Assembly (NCBI GenBank): GCA_947449575.1 | Contig: CANFRV010000004.1 | Coordinates: forward strand, 1 to 64,000 | Length of the DNA stretch: 64,000 nucleotides | Reading direction: 5' to 3' | DNA from: Flavobacteriales bacterium | GTDB lineage: Bacteria; Bacteroidota; Bacteroidia; Flavobacteriales_D; Crocinitomicaceae | Shown: positions 8,926 to 18,699 of the stretch, in pieces | How positions within the stretch are numbered: position 1 is the first letter of the stretch | How the letters are laid out: each line of letters begins with the position of its first letter | The notes under the pieces: generated by a model | The model's input: only the letters and a program-made list of their open reading frames with translations | Told to the model about the DNA's origin: nothing | The model's database searches: none | Program-made: the position numbers and the translations under genes

Positions 8926-10230
8926 ATGAAAAAAATACTGTTTTTAGTTATAGCTTCTAGTATTTTATTAGTTAGCTGTAAACCAAAAATTCAGAATATT
9001 GATCCTGAAAAAGGGTTAATCAATCCTGAGCGAATAGTTATGATTGGTGGTAACGCAATAGCTGGTTATACGGATGATGCGTTATCAGAAGACGGACAAA
9101 AATTTTCAGTTGCATCACTTCTAGCCCAACAATTACAAACAATTGGTTCGCTGGCTTTGGTAAGTCCCTTTATTGATTTTAGTTCAGTAGGAACTAACAT
9201 CAGTGGGAAATCAAAAATGAAATTAGGCTATAAAACAGATTGCAATGGCATTTCATCACTTTCTCCAATTAGAATTGCTTCTTCAGGTGATCCAAGTATT
9301 TTTTCTAATCTTTATTCAGCAACCAACCCATATACAAATCTAGGGGTTCCAGACTTAAAAGCAATTGACATAAACAACTCATTTTTTGCAGATACTGATC
9401 CGTTTTTTGCACGTATAACATCAAGTAACACCTCTTCACTTCTAAATAATATTACCGCATTAAATCCTACCTTTTTTACGCTCATGATTGGTGAAAGTGA
9501 TATTTTAGATTACGCTCTAAGCGGTGGTTCTGGAGTAAATTTACCTGCATCTGTGAATTTTGAATCGGATGTTAATCTGGCAGTAAATACAATTACATCG
9601 AATGGATCACGTGGTGTTTTGACAAACATTCCCGATGTGACTCAGTATCCTTATTTCACAACTATTCCATGGAATGGATTAACATTAAGCGCTGAAAAAG
9701 CAGCATCTTTAAATACAGCACTTGCGGCATTAAACTTTGGTACATATGTGGAAGGCGCTAATCCTTTTATAATTAATGATTCTAGCTCACCATCTGGTTT
9801 TAGATGGGCTAAAAAAGGTGAATTAGTACTGCTGAACGTCCCTCTTGATTCTATTAAATGTTTCGGGATGGGATCCACATCTGGTGGCATTCCTGAGAAA
9901 TACATTTTAACATTAGAAGAAATTGCTACCATAAAATCGACCACTTTAGCATTTAATTCTAGTTTGGCTTCCATTGCAAATAACGCTGGATTAGCTTTTT
10001 CAAATATTAACGCTTTATTTGAAAAAATTACTGTGGGCTTCCCTCAAAATGGAGTTACACTTTCTTCTAAATTCGTGTCGGGAGGAGTCTTTTCAGTTGA
10101 TGGATTAAATTTAACACCGCGCGGAAATGCTTTAATTACGAATGAAATAATTAAATCAATCAATAAAACATATAATTCTACGATACGAACATTGGATATA
10201 AGTGCTTATCGAGGGGTGATTTTTCCCTAA
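8926..10230 (+). CDS. GDSL/SGNH-family lipoprotein lacking catalytic residues
   Basis: A 434-residue lipoprotein starting at the ATG at 8926, where MKKILFLVIASSILLVSC is a proper lipoprotein signal; an earlier in-frame ATG at 8896 adds ten residues. The fold follows Bacteroidota SGNH/GDSL lipoproteins that accompany FadL genes: a VMIGGNAIAGY block, NPTFFTLMIGESDILDYAL, VLTNIPDVTQYPYFTTIP, and a closing FSVDGLNLTPRGNALITNEI block. The active residues are altered, however. The GNS nucleophile is GNA, the GNND block is GESD, and the DGxH block is DGLN. Structure seems kept while hydrolysis is probably lost. A binding or accessory role beside the FadL porin is inference. Confidence 0.7.
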   Translation: MKKILFLVIASSILLVSCKPKIQNIDPEKGLINPERIVMIGGNAIAGYTDDALSEDGQKFSVASLLAQQLQTIGSLALVSPFIDFSSVGTNISGKSKMKLGYKTDCNGISSLSPIRIASSGDPSIFSNLYSATNPYTNLGVPDLKAIDINNSFFADTDPFFARITSSNTSSLLNNITALNPTFFTLMIGESDILDYALSGGSGVNLPASVNFESDVNLAVNTITSNGSRGVLTNIPDVTQYPYFTTIPWNGLTLSAEKAASLNTALAALNFGTYVEGANPFIINDSSSPSGFRWAKKGELVLLNVPLDSIKCFGMGSTSGGIPEKYILTLEEIATIKSTTLAFNSSLASIANNAGLAFSNINALFEKITVGFPQNGVTLSSKFVSGGVFSVDGLNLTPRGNALITNEIIKSINKTYNSTIRTLDISAYRGVIFP

Positions 10231-10278
10231 TTTTTTTCAGTAACAAATAATTTTTAATTTCACTAATAACTAAATAAC

Positions 10279-11562
10279 ATGAAAATTTTTACTTTACTAT
10301 CATTTATTTTTTTCATTTCTCTACATGGTTATTCACAATGTAGCGGAGGTCGTTATGAATCAGATGTATTCCCTGCGGTGACTGTAACTAGCAATATCGT
10401 TTACGGATCCAATATTTCATCTTCAGGAGCTACAACTTCTTTGAAGCTAGATTTTTACGAGCCAACTGGAGATACTGAAACAAAACGACCAATAGTAATA
10501 TTCGCTCATGGAGGTAGCTTTATCGGAGGTTCAAAAACAGATACAGACGTTACAGAACTTTGTACTCGCTTTGCAAAAAAGGGGTTTGCGTGCGCTTCAA
10601 TTGATTACAGAGTAGGTTTTTTTCCTTTTGATTCAGTTAATTCTGTAAAAGCAGTAGTAAGAGCGGTACAAGATATGAAAGGTGCTCTTCGTTTTTTTTA
10701 CATGAATACCTCTACAAACCCAAGCTTATATAAAATTGATACGGCAAACATTTTTATCGGTGGCTCTTCAGCAGGGGCAATTACGGCCTTGCATACGGCC
10801 TATTTAGATAAAGAATGTGAGATGAATTCTCACTTGTCATCTGTTACATACAATTCGATGGGAGGTATAGATGGATCGAGTGGGAATGCTGGATATTCAT
10901 CTGCTGTCAAAGGAGTAATTAACTTGTGTGGAGCACTTGCTGTATATAAATGGTTAGATGCAGGTTCTGTACCTTTCGTTTCTCTTCACGGGACGACCGA
11001 TGCTGTGGTCGGTTACAATAGACAAATTGTAAATCCAGGAGTGCCATTAATATACTTAGATGGAAGTCGCATGCTTTTTGAGCAAGCGGCAGTAGTTTCG
11101 GTTCCTAATTCATTTTACACTTTTAAGGGAGCTGGACACGTCCCTTTTGCAGGAACATCTGCTACGCAAATTGCTTATATGGACACCGTTGTGAATTTTA
11201 CAAGAGATTTTTTAGTTGATCAACTTGGTTGCACAGCAACTCCTTTACAGCTTGCAAATATCCCGGCACAAACGGCAATTCTTTACCCAACAATTGTATG
11301 TGGTGTAGGAGGTGTTGCTACTCTTGAAGAAGAAAAGACATGTGTCATTTTTCCAAATCCATCAGAGAATCGTATTTTTATTGAGTCTACAGAAACTATT
11401 AAAAACATTGATATTCTTGACTTAACAGGTAAGTTATTATATACTGCTCAACCTACTAAGACAACTTTTGAGTTGAAAAAAGAGGGAATTGGGGAAGGAA
11501 TGTTTTTTGTGAAAATCAAAACCGAAAAAGGAGAAGTGACTAGAAAAATAATTTTTAAGTAA
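10279..11562 (+). CDS. Secreted alpha/beta-hydrolase esterase with T9SS sorting domain
   Basis: A 427-residue secreted protein. It has a signal peptide (MKIFTLLSFIFFISLHGYSQ) and an alpha/beta-hydrolase domain from about residue 35 to 320. That domain carries the oxyanion motif VIFAHGGSF and the nucleophile elbow IGGSSAGA, then a likely acid (Asp of HGTTDAVV) and base (His of GAGHVPF). The last 75 residues form a type A T9SS C-terminal sorting domain (VIFPNPSENRIFIES, then MFFVKIKTEKGEVTRKIIFK). The enzyme is therefore probably exported by the type IX system and either surface-attached or released. It is likely a carboxylesterase; the substrate is unknown. It is the third of three co-directional genes with fadL. 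Confidence 0.85.
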   Translation: MKIFTLLSFIFFISLHGYSQCSGGRYESDVFPAVTVTSNIVYGSNISSSGATTSLKLDFYEPTGDTETKRPIVIFAHGGSFIGGSKTDTDVTELCTRFAKKGFACASIDYRVGFFPFDSVNSVKAVVRAVQDMKGALRFFYMNTSTNPSLYKIDTANIFIGGSSAGAITALHTAYLDKECEMNSHLSSVTYNSMGGIDGSSGNAGYSSAVKGVINLCGALAVYKWLDAGSVPFVSLHGTTDAVVGYNRQIVNPGVPLIYLDGSRMLFEQAAVVSVPNSFYTFKGAGHVPFAGTSATQIAYMDTVVNFTRDFLVDQLGCTATPLQLANIPAQTAILYPTIVCGVGGVATLEEEKTCVIFPNPSENRIFIESTETIKNIDILDLTGKLLYTAQPTKTTFELKKEGIGEGMFFVKIKTEKGEVTRKIIFK

Positions 11563-11563
11563 A

Positions 11564-11598
11564 AAAATAACGGTAAGCAAAGTGTTTACCGTTATTTT
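11564..11598. terminator. Bidirectional terminator between esterase and clpB
   Basis: A long inverted repeat (AAAAATAACGGTAA paired with TTACCGTTATTTTT) with A/T runs on both sides lies between two convergent genes, so it can stop transcription in both directions. Confidence 0.85.
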
Positions 11599-11623
11599 TA
11601 TATTTTCTAAAAGGAAGAAATAA

Positions 11624-14248
11624 TTATTTAGGGATAGATATTTCTTCCAGCTCTGTAATAGGTTTTCTAAAAATAACCTTAGAATCAAAAACATCCATCA
11701 CTACATTATGATTGGTATCAACTTTCCCTGCTAATAGAGCTTTGGACAATTCATTAAGCACTTCTTTTTGAATGGTTCGTTTAATAGGTCTTGCGCCGAA
11801 AAATGGGTCATATCCAACATCTGCAATGTGGTTGAAAGCATCTTTCGTTACAATCAAGTTAATACTTTTTTCTTCTAATAATTTTGTTAAATTATTTAAT
11901 TGAATTTGTACTATTTCTTTGACATTTTCTTTCGTCAAAGGCAAAAACATAATCGTCTCGTCGATTCGATTTAAAAATTCTGGACGAATGGTTTGCTTTA
12001 ATAATTCCATTAGTTCAAACTTAGCTTTTTGACCTGCTGCTTTTTCTTCTCCAGGTTTAATTGAGTCAAATTTCTCATGAATAATGTGAGAACCCAAATT
12101 TGAAGTCATTATAATAATGGTGTTCTTAAAATTAACAACTCTACCTTTATTATCTGTCAATCGTCCATCATCTAATACTTGTAATAATATATTAAAAACG
12201 TCCGGATGCGCTTTCTCAATTTCGTCTAGTAAAATAATAGAGTAGGGGCGTCTTCGCACAGCTTCCGTTAATTGGCCACCTTCTTCGTAACCAACATATC
12301 CTGGAGGGGCACCAATCATTCTACTCACAGAATGCTTTTCTTGATATTCACTCATATCTATTCGTGTCATTGCATTTTCATCATTGAACAAATATTCCGC
12401 TAATGCTTTTGCTAATTCAGTTTTTCCAACTCCTGTGGTCCCTAAAAAAATAAATGAGCCAATCGGTTTTCTAGCATCCTGAAGTCCAGCTCTTGAACGT
12501 CTAACCGCATCTGAAATTGCTTCAATCGCTTCTTCTTGCCCAACCACTCTTTTAGAAAGTTCTTCTTCCAATTTCAGCAGTTTAGAAATTTCACTTTCAA
12601 TCATTTTGTTCACTGGTATTCCAGTCCATTTCGAAACTACTTCTGCGATTGCTTCTGCATCAACTTCTTCTTTAATCATTTTAGAATGAAGCTGCATTTC
12701 ATGAAGTTTTTCTTTTATTCGCTCTAAACTCTCTTCGGCTTGTTTGATTTTTCCGTAACGAATTTCAGCAACTAATCCATAATCTCCAGAACGTTCTGCC
12801 TGATCCGCTTGAAGTTTGAAATTTTCAATATCTTCCTTTCCTTTTTGTAGCGATTCAACAACATCTTTTTCAGCTTGCCATTTGGCTTTAAAAACATCTC
12901 TCTGTTCTGTATAATTAGAATATTCTTTTTCTAAAGTTTCGAGTTTTTTCGAGTCATTTTCTCGTTTAAGAGCTTCTCTTTCAATCTCCAATTGCATAAT
13001 TTTACGTTCTAATTCATCCAACTCTTCCGGTTTTGAATTAATTTCCATCCGAACTTTAGATGCAGCTTCATCAATTAGGTCAATCGCTTTATCAGGTAAC
13101 TGTCGATCTGTAATATATCTCTGCGAAAGTTCAACTGCGGCAATAATTGCTTCATCTTTAATTAATACTTTATGATGATTTTCGTATTTCTCTTTAATTC
13201 CTCGGAGGATTGAAATCGCATCTTCGGTGGTTGGTTCATCTACTAATACCGTTTGAAACCGTCTAACCAATGCTTTATCCTTTTCAAAATATTTTTGATA
13301 TTCATTTAATGTGGTTGCTCCAACCGCTCTTAATTCTCCTCTTGCTAAGGCCGGTTTTAAAATATTAGCAGCATCCATTGCTCCTTCGCCACCACCAGCT
13401 CCCACTAATGTGTGAATTTCATCAATAAAAAGGATAATTTCACCCTCAGCATTTATAACTTCTTTAATTACGGCTTTTAAACGCTCTTCAAATTCACCTT
13501 TATATTTTGCTCCAGCTATTAAAGCGCCCATATCAAGCGAATAAACAATTTTAGATTGCAAATTTTCAGGGACATCTCCATCAACTATCCTGTGCGCAAT
13601 TCCTTCTGCTATTGCGGTTTTTCCAACGCCAGGTTCCCCGATTAAAATTGGATTGTTTTTGGTCCTTCTTGATAAAATTTGCAATACGCGACGAATTTCC
13701 TCATCACGACCAATGACAGGATCTAATTTTCCTGCTTTTGCCAAATCATTTAAATTTTTCGCGTATTTCTCGAGTGATTTATATGTTTCCTCTTGATTAT
13801 TAGAAGTAACTTTTTCTCCATTTCTTAAATCCATAATAACTTGTTTTAAATTTGACTTCGTTATTTTATTGTCTTTTAATAATTTTCCTGCCGAATCATT
13901 TGAATCTAACATGGAATATAGGATCAATTCAATTGTGACAAACTCATCACCGAAATTTTTAGCTTCCAGAAGAGCGTTTGTCAATACTTTTTGAGTATTA
14001 TTTGACAGATAAACTTGGCCACCAGTAACTTTTGCGTAAGATTCTAAAATACTATCCAGTGCACTTTCTAGCATATTTTGATTCACATGAAGTTTCGTTA
14101 ACAAATACGGAACCACATCTTTATCCTCCATGAATAGTGCTTTCAGCACATGTCCTGGCTCAATCGCTTGTTGGCCTTTTTCTTCCGTCAAAAACTGAGC
14201 TTTTTGAATTATCGCCTGCGATTTGTTTGTGAATTTAGTAAAGTCCAT
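11624..14248 (-). CDS. clpB: ATP-dependent chaperone ClpB (Hsp100)
   Basis: An 874-residue disaggregase. The start is the ATG at 14246-14248 (MDFTKFTNKSQAII), where ClpB proteins begin; a frame reaching 14341 adds 31 unrelated residues. Domains in order: Clp N-terminal repeats (1-145), AAA1 with Walker A GEPGVGKTAIAEG near 205 and FIDEIHTLVGAGG, the long M-domain coiled coil (about 400-530), AAA2 with GTTGVGKTELAKAL near 605 and ILLDEIEKAHPDVFNILLQ, and the C-terminal ClpB-D2 small domain. The M domain marks it as ClpB rather than ClpC or ClpA. It works with the DnaK system in the cytosol to resolve aggregates after heat stress. I saw no clear heat-shock operator upstream. Confidence 0.96.
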   Translation of the reverse strand: MDFTKFTNKSQAIIQKAQFLTEEKGQQAIEPGHVLKALFMEDKDVVPYLLTKLHVNQNMLESALDSILESYAKVTGGQVYLSNNTQKVLTNALLEAKNFGDEFVTIELILYSMLDSNDSAGKLLKDNKITKSNLKQVIMDLRNGEKVTSNNQEETYKSLEKYAKNLNDLAKAGKLDPVIGRDEEIRRVLQILSRRTKNNPILIGEPGVGKTAIAEGIAHRIVDGDVPENLQSKIVYSLDMGALIAGAKYKGEFEERLKAVIKEVINAEGEIILFIDEIHTLVGAGGGEGAMDAANILKPALARGELRAVGATTLNEYQKYFEKDKALVRRFQTVLVDEPTTEDAISILRGIKEKYENHHKVLIKDEAIIAAVELSQRYITDRQLPDKAIDLIDEAASKVRMEINSKPEELDELERKIMQLEIEREALKRENDSKKLETLEKEYSNYTEQRDVFKAKWQAEKDVVESLQKGKEDIENFKLQADQAERSGDYGLVAEIRYGKIKQAEESLERIKEKLHEMQLHSKMIKEEVDAEAIAEVVSKWTGIPVNKMIESEISKLLKLEEELSKRVVGQEEAIEAISDAVRRSRAGLQDARKPIGSFIFLGTTGVGKTELAKALAEYLFNDENAMTRIDMSEYQEKHSVSRMIGAPPGYVGYEEGGQLTEAVRRRPYSIILLDEIEKAHPDVFNILLQVLDDGRLTDNKGRVVNFKNTIIIMTSNLGSHIIHEKFDSIKPGEEKAAGQKAKFELMELLKQTIRPEFLNRIDETIMFLPLTKENVKEIVQIQLNNLTKLLEEKSINLIVTKDAFNHIADVGYDPFFGARPIKRTIQKEVLNELSKALLAGKVDTNHNVVMDVFDSKVIFRKPITELEEISIPK

Positions 14249-14448
14249 TTTCTTGTTTTTATAATATGTATGACTATTCAAAATGCAAACCAAAGAATAA
14301 TTAGATGAAAAATAAATGATCTTTGTCAGATATTTTGTCAAAAATGGTACCTCTTGCGATAAAATGGCTTATTAACCTGCTTTCAACCTTCAAAAACATC
14401 TTCCTTTTCTTGAGAAAAATATACTTCTTTTTAGACACTTCTTCAGCA

Positions 14449-17445
14449 CTAACGAATCGTCTTCAGCACCGTTCCATCAGAATAATAGACAAAAACAATG
14501 CCTCTATATTGACCATCTATATCACTGCCTAAAACATTTTTCACGGCAATAATTGACTTTTCATTTAATCTATTATCGATCGAAACGGGTTCATAATACC
14601 TGAAGTTTCCGTCAAAATCGGTCTCTTTTAAGCGATAGTAATTTATTTGATTTTGTACATCACAATCCATTAGCAGATAGCTTTTGCATTCGGAAGAATT
14701 CCCAGCGCCATTCTGAATACCGATTAAATCGTAATTGGCTGTATCTGTTTTTTTCTCAATGCTAAAATAATCATTATTTAACTCTGTTAAAGTCATCCAT
14801 TCTATTTGATTATTAATACCTGATTTTTTTACTGAAAATGAACCTAATTCTATTGGTAGAACTGTATATACACTAATTTTTGAATTTAAAAAAACTGGGC
14901 AAAACGAAGAAGGAACTTCAAAAGCTTTTACATTAAGAGTTGTGGGTCCTAATAATACTCCTGAAGTTAATGTAATTGTTCCTCCATTTCCTTTTACAGA
15001 GCTTCCTGTAGCAGTTATTCCGTCGGCTAAATATAATTGATAGATTGTAGTCGGAGATGATGATGATACTTGTATATTTGAAATGGTAGTTCCCACAACT
15101 AACACTGCACTTGGCGGCAGCACAGTTAAGGAAGCAACTGGAGGAAGACAAACTACTGTTCCTCCCGAAACCGCAAGACTTGGGCATTTGCCTACTTGGG
15201 TTACTTTTGCAGTCACTATACCGCCAGTCGTTAAAACATAAGATGCTAGACCAGTTACTGACCAGATACCACCAGTAACAATCGCTGGTAAACCTATTGC
15301 GGAACCATCTAAATACAACTGAACTGAAGAACCATTCGTGGAATATGTACCGTAAATAGAAGATGACTGTTCAATGATAGGATTTGTTGTAACTACTAAC
15401 GTGGTAGCTAAAGATTGAGTAGAAACAAGAACTGCATTAGAAGCAACACTTTGCGAACTACAATTGGCCGTTTTTGTGGCTTTAGCTGTAATTGTGTGTC
15501 CTGGAAGAATATTTATTCCAGTAACACTCCAAACTCCATTTAGAACAGTAGTGACGGCTCCTACCGCAATCCCATTATCATATAGTTGGATATTTGTTCC
15601 GTTTGTTTCTGAAGAAAAACCAGTTACTGTATTTATCGATGTTAATATACATAAAGGGTCCGCGATAATTGGCGGAGAAGTGATTCCAGGGCTAATTGTT
15701 TGGGAAATTGAAAATAAAGACGAGCACTTTGCGCTTGCACCTGTTTTTATTGCTTTGACTTTCACTACATCACAAGCAGAGAAGACCAATCCAGTAATGG
15801 TCCAAATCCCATTACTTGTTGAAATACTGCCCATTAATATATTGTTTTTATATAAATAAACAGTCACTGGCACCAAATTATCTGGTGCTGGAATAGTCCC
15901 AGAAACAGATGTTGTTGCAGTTGTGATAGTTGTTGATATTGTTGGCGTTGCGGTTGTTGAAGATAAATCATTACAAATCCATAAAGGAGTAGATTCACAT
16001 TGACCAGCAGATTGCGCTGTTAAATAATAATTACCACTTGTCAAACAGGTTGGTCCTGAAATAGTACATGCCGCACTTGCTCCTGATCCTCCGCATTTCC
16101 ATAAAAAATTATCAGAACTAGGCGTGAGTATGGAAGGAATTGTAGATGCTGTGATTGTAGATGAACCTGAATTCCAAACGGTACCCGAAGCACAAGGTAT
16201 TAAAACCCCGGCAGCACTGTATACTCTAATCGTAGAACCTACGGTAGCAACACCTTGCACGGATTTACTATTTGCACAGACAAACGCACTCGAAATGGCT
16301 GCTGTACAACTAGGTCCAGAAACAGTTGAAGAACTACAACTTGCTGAAGAAACAAATTCACCTGAAGCTGTGGCTGTTGCATTAATAACATCTCCACTTA
16401 TCAGGGATGTCAAACCCGAAATAGACCATGTTCCAGCAGTAACTGATGCAGAACCAATTAAAACCCCATTTTTATATAAATTAATTAAAGTACCGGTTGC
16501 CTCTGTGGAGGTTCCAGAAATTACTGTTACACCTGCTGTTAAACTACTAGTGATAACTGGACAAGTAGACCGAAGTAAACATCCTGTTCCATCAGGAGCA
16601 CAGGGACCTTGAGCATCAACTACAGATGTAAAAGCGGTACCTACGTTTACAAAACTTCCAGCTCCATCAACATCAGAAGCGGAGGAAGGGTTGCATACGG
16701 TGGATGTTTTTGAATTCGTATTACTCACAATACCAAATCGCATGGGAGTAGCAGTTGTAATACCAAAAACACTGGTTAAATCACTAAAAGTCACAAAAAA
16801 ATCTAAAAAATAATCGGGAGTTCCGCAAATAGTAGTTAAAGCAATAGATTTCTGATAATTAGTTGTGCCTGGGTATGAGATCACAGGTGTGCAATTAGGT
16901 GTATTAACATTGTACACAAATACTCCGAAATTGGTAGCTAAAACAATTTCAATTTCAAAGCCAGGATTGTAAATGGTGTAATTAGGATCTGCAGTTGGCC
17001 CTGAATCCCCAAACAATCCATCAGAATCAATCAAAACAGAATAACTTTTGGAATTAGAAGAAGTACCACCCATTCTTAACCTAAATTTCCATTTCCCTCC
17101 TGATAAACATCTTTGTGCAGCATCCTTATCGCCTTGATCAACGAAATCAGTATAACCACAAGTTGGCGCGCTAAGAATGTCGGAATTTGGTTCAACAAGC
17201 GGTACAACAAAGGATGTGTAAGGAATTTCACTTTGAAGTTGATCATCTGTAGTGAATCCAGCTGTTGAAAGAGAAGTATAACCATCTCCATTTGGGTCCA
17301 AAACAGCAATACCTGCTCCAGTTGCGGATTCATAAATCAGACCAGGAGTTTGCGAATAGGAGTGAGGTGAAAATAGGCAAATGAGGCCTATTAAAGTGAT
17401 CATAATACACCTATATTTTTTTAATGCTCTATGAGAATTTTTCAT
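14449..17445 (-). CDS. Large secreted protein with repeated Ig-like modules
   Basis: A 998-residue exported protein. After a 31-residue signal peptide (ending SYSQ) comes an N-terminal region (about 35-290) of a kind seen in flavobacterial secreted proteins: ATGAGIAVLDPNGDGY, KWKFRLRMGGTSSNSKSYS and GFEIEIVLATNFGV. Then at least four tandem Ig-like repeats follow, each built as LYKNGVLIGS, a short linker, then TWSISGL or VWSVTGI and a TAKAT strand. Between them is a Cys-rich stretch with FLWKCGGSG. The C terminus starts with LPIELGSFSVKKSG and ends in YRGIVFVYYSDGTVLKTIR, probably a T9SS-type sorting region. It is likely a surface or matrix adhesin; function is not otherwise visible. The same tail occurs in the next gene upstream. 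Confidence 0.75.
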   Translation of the reverse strand: MKNSHRALKKYRCIMITLIGLICLFSPHSYSQTPGLIYESATGAGIAVLDPNGDGYTSLSTAGFTTDDQLQSEIPYTSFVVPLVEPNSDILSAPTCGYTDFVDQGDKDAAQRCLSGGKWKFRLRMGGTSSNSKSYSVLIDSDGLFGDSGPTADPNYTIYNPGFEIEIVLATNFGVFVYNVNTPNCTPVISYPGTTNYQKSIALTTICGTPDYFLDFFVTFSDLTSVFGITTATPMRFGIVSNTNSKTSTVCNPSSASDVDGAGSFVNVGTAFTSVVDAQGPCAPDGTGCLLRSTCPVITSSLTAGVTVISGTSTEATGTLINLYKNGVLIGSASVTAGTWSISGLTSLISGDVINATATASGEFVSSASCSSSTVSGPSCTAAISSAFVCANSKSVQGVATVGSTIRVYSAAGVLIPCASGTVWNSGSSTITASTIPSILTPSSDNFLWKCGGSGASAACTISGPTCLTSGNYYLTAQSAGQCESTPLWICNDLSSTTATPTISTTITTATTSVSGTIPAPDNLVPVTVYLYKNNILMGSISTSNGIWTITGLVFSACDVVKVKAIKTGASAKCSSLFSISQTISPGITSPPIIADPLCILTSINTVTGFSSETNGTNIQLYDNGIAVGAVTTVLNGVWSVTGINILPGHTITAKATKTANCSSQSVASNAVLVSTQSLATTLVVTTNPIIEQSSSIYGTYSTNGSSVQLYLDGSAIGLPAIVTGGIWSVTGLASYVLTTGGIVTAKVTQVGKCPSLAVSGGTVVCLPPVASLTVLPPSAVLVVGTTISNIQVSSSSPTTIYQLYLADGITATGSSVKGNGGTITLTSGVLLGPTTLNVKAFEVPSSFCPVFLNSKISVYTVLPIELGSFSVKKSGINNQIEWMTLTELNNDYFSIEKKTDTANYDLIGIQNGAGNSSECKSYLLMDCDVQNQINYYRLKETDFDGNFRYYEPVSIDNRLNEKSIIAVKNVLGSDIDGQYRGIVFVYYSDGTVLKTIR

Positions 17446-17868
17446 ACGAAGTATTTTTAAATTAATATTCCAAATTCAATAGTTTTTAAGTATTGAATAA
17501 GTGCTTATTATTGAATTAATGTGAACTTAAAGTAGATGATGAATCTTACTCAATGTACAATGTCAAAGAATAAAAATCTGTCTACTTATAGTACTACAGT
17601 AAAATTATCGAACTGACTCTGAATTAATTATGATTGCCATCAATTTTAGGAATGTAATTGATTTTATATGGAAGAAACAAGCTTTTCAATTGAGATAGAG
17701 TAACGATATAAGACATCTAAGAAAATGGATAACTGAAGAAAAACGTAATCTATTATGATTAGAAACTGATACTTATTCGGATAATAAATTATCTTTCTCA
17801 GGTTTCGAAATACTTAAATGCCTTATATGGTTTAATTAGAATAATAGCTTGAAAAAAGTAGTATTATT
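17446..17868. other. 423-base spacer without a gene
   Basis: An AT-rich stretch between two secreted-protein genes read on the same (minus) strand. It must hold the promoter of the large Ig-like protein gene, but I see no full TTTG-N19-TAnnTTTG match and no convincing hairpin or small reading frame. Confidence 0.4.
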
Positions 17869-18429
17869 TCATTGAATGATTGTAAGCATTGATCCATCGG
17901 AATAGTGAATAATCACTCGGCCGCGATAAAACTCATTCACTTCTTCACCAAGTAAATTTAATTTGGAAGATATTTCTTTTGTGGGGATACTATTCTGACA
18001 TGCTTGTGTACCATGTAAAGTATGCTCAATTTTGTAATTAGTTTTAGGTAAATGAACCTTAATTAAGTTATCAAGTAACGGGAAATTAACAGAGTCACAT
18101 GAATTTAAAGAATCCACCTTTTGCGAAAGTGCAGAATTCATAAATATAGAAGCTCTTTTTACCATTGGGGCAATAACATTATTACTTTTTATAGAAAGCT
18201 TTAAACGATAATTTTTAATCTTTTTAATCGAATGGTACTCTTGTTTAGATGAACTATGGTTAGTGCTATTTTTAGTTTTTTTGAGATCTGTCTCACTCTT
18301 TTTATTACTTGCATGACCATCTTTAAATAAGACCCCTGCTGTTTGAACAAAAATAAACAGGTAAAAAACGATAAAAATTGACCTAAAATTAAGGGTTGTC
18401 TTGCTGAAAATTCTATAAATATCCATCAT
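17869..18429 (-). CDS. Small exported protein sharing the C-terminal tail of its neighbour
   Basis: A 186-residue protein with one N-terminal hydrophobic segment (about residues 17-33), probably a signal peptide. A Lys/Ser-rich low-complexity stretch follows, then a middle region with CDSVNFPLLDNLIKVHLPK, and the tail LNLLGEEVNEFYRGRVIIHYSDGSMLTIIQ (given here as its key residues LLGEEV, YRG and YSDG). The tail matches the end of the 998-residue neighbour. I recognise no domain otherwise. The common tail suggests both are exported by the same route, most likely type IX secretion. It could be a remnant of a longer protein, but the frame is intact. Confidence 0.55.
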   Translation of the reverse strand: MMDIYRIFSKTTLNFRSIFIVFYLFIFVQTAGVLFKDGHASNKKSETDLKKTKNSTNHSSSKQEYHSIKKIKNYRLKLSIKSNNVIAPMVKRASIFMNSALSQKVDSLNSCDSVNFPLLDNLIKVHLPKTNYKIEHTLHGTQACQNSIPTKEISSKLNLLGEEVNEFYRGRVIIHYSDGSMLTIIQ

Positions 18430-18699
18430 TCATATTTTTTTTAAAAAAAAAGTGCAATAAGAAATGTAGTAGAGTTGCACTTGAACAAAAATATTTAAAG
18501 AACAATCAAATAATTATGAGTATCATCAAGAATAGAGATGAAAAACAAATAAATTACTTTAAAATCTAAAAACTAATACTATTGATTTGAATAGGTATTG
18601 CGTTTGCTTAAAACCAAAACTAAAAAGGACAGGATCAGCATGAGTTATGTAACAAAAATCCAAAATTCACGTACTTGTTTTTAATTAATCTTTTTTACT

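Noticed and set aside
14249-14341. N-terminal extension of clpB
   Set aside because: The extra 31 residues do not resemble ClpB, while MDFTKFTNKSQ is the normal ClpB start.
16124-16612. Plus-strand open frame of 162 residues, with a second one at 15464-15859
   Set aside because: Both lie antisense inside the large Ig-like secreted protein, lack a start context or domain, and have the Val/Pro/Thr-rich composition expected from reverse reading of its repeats.
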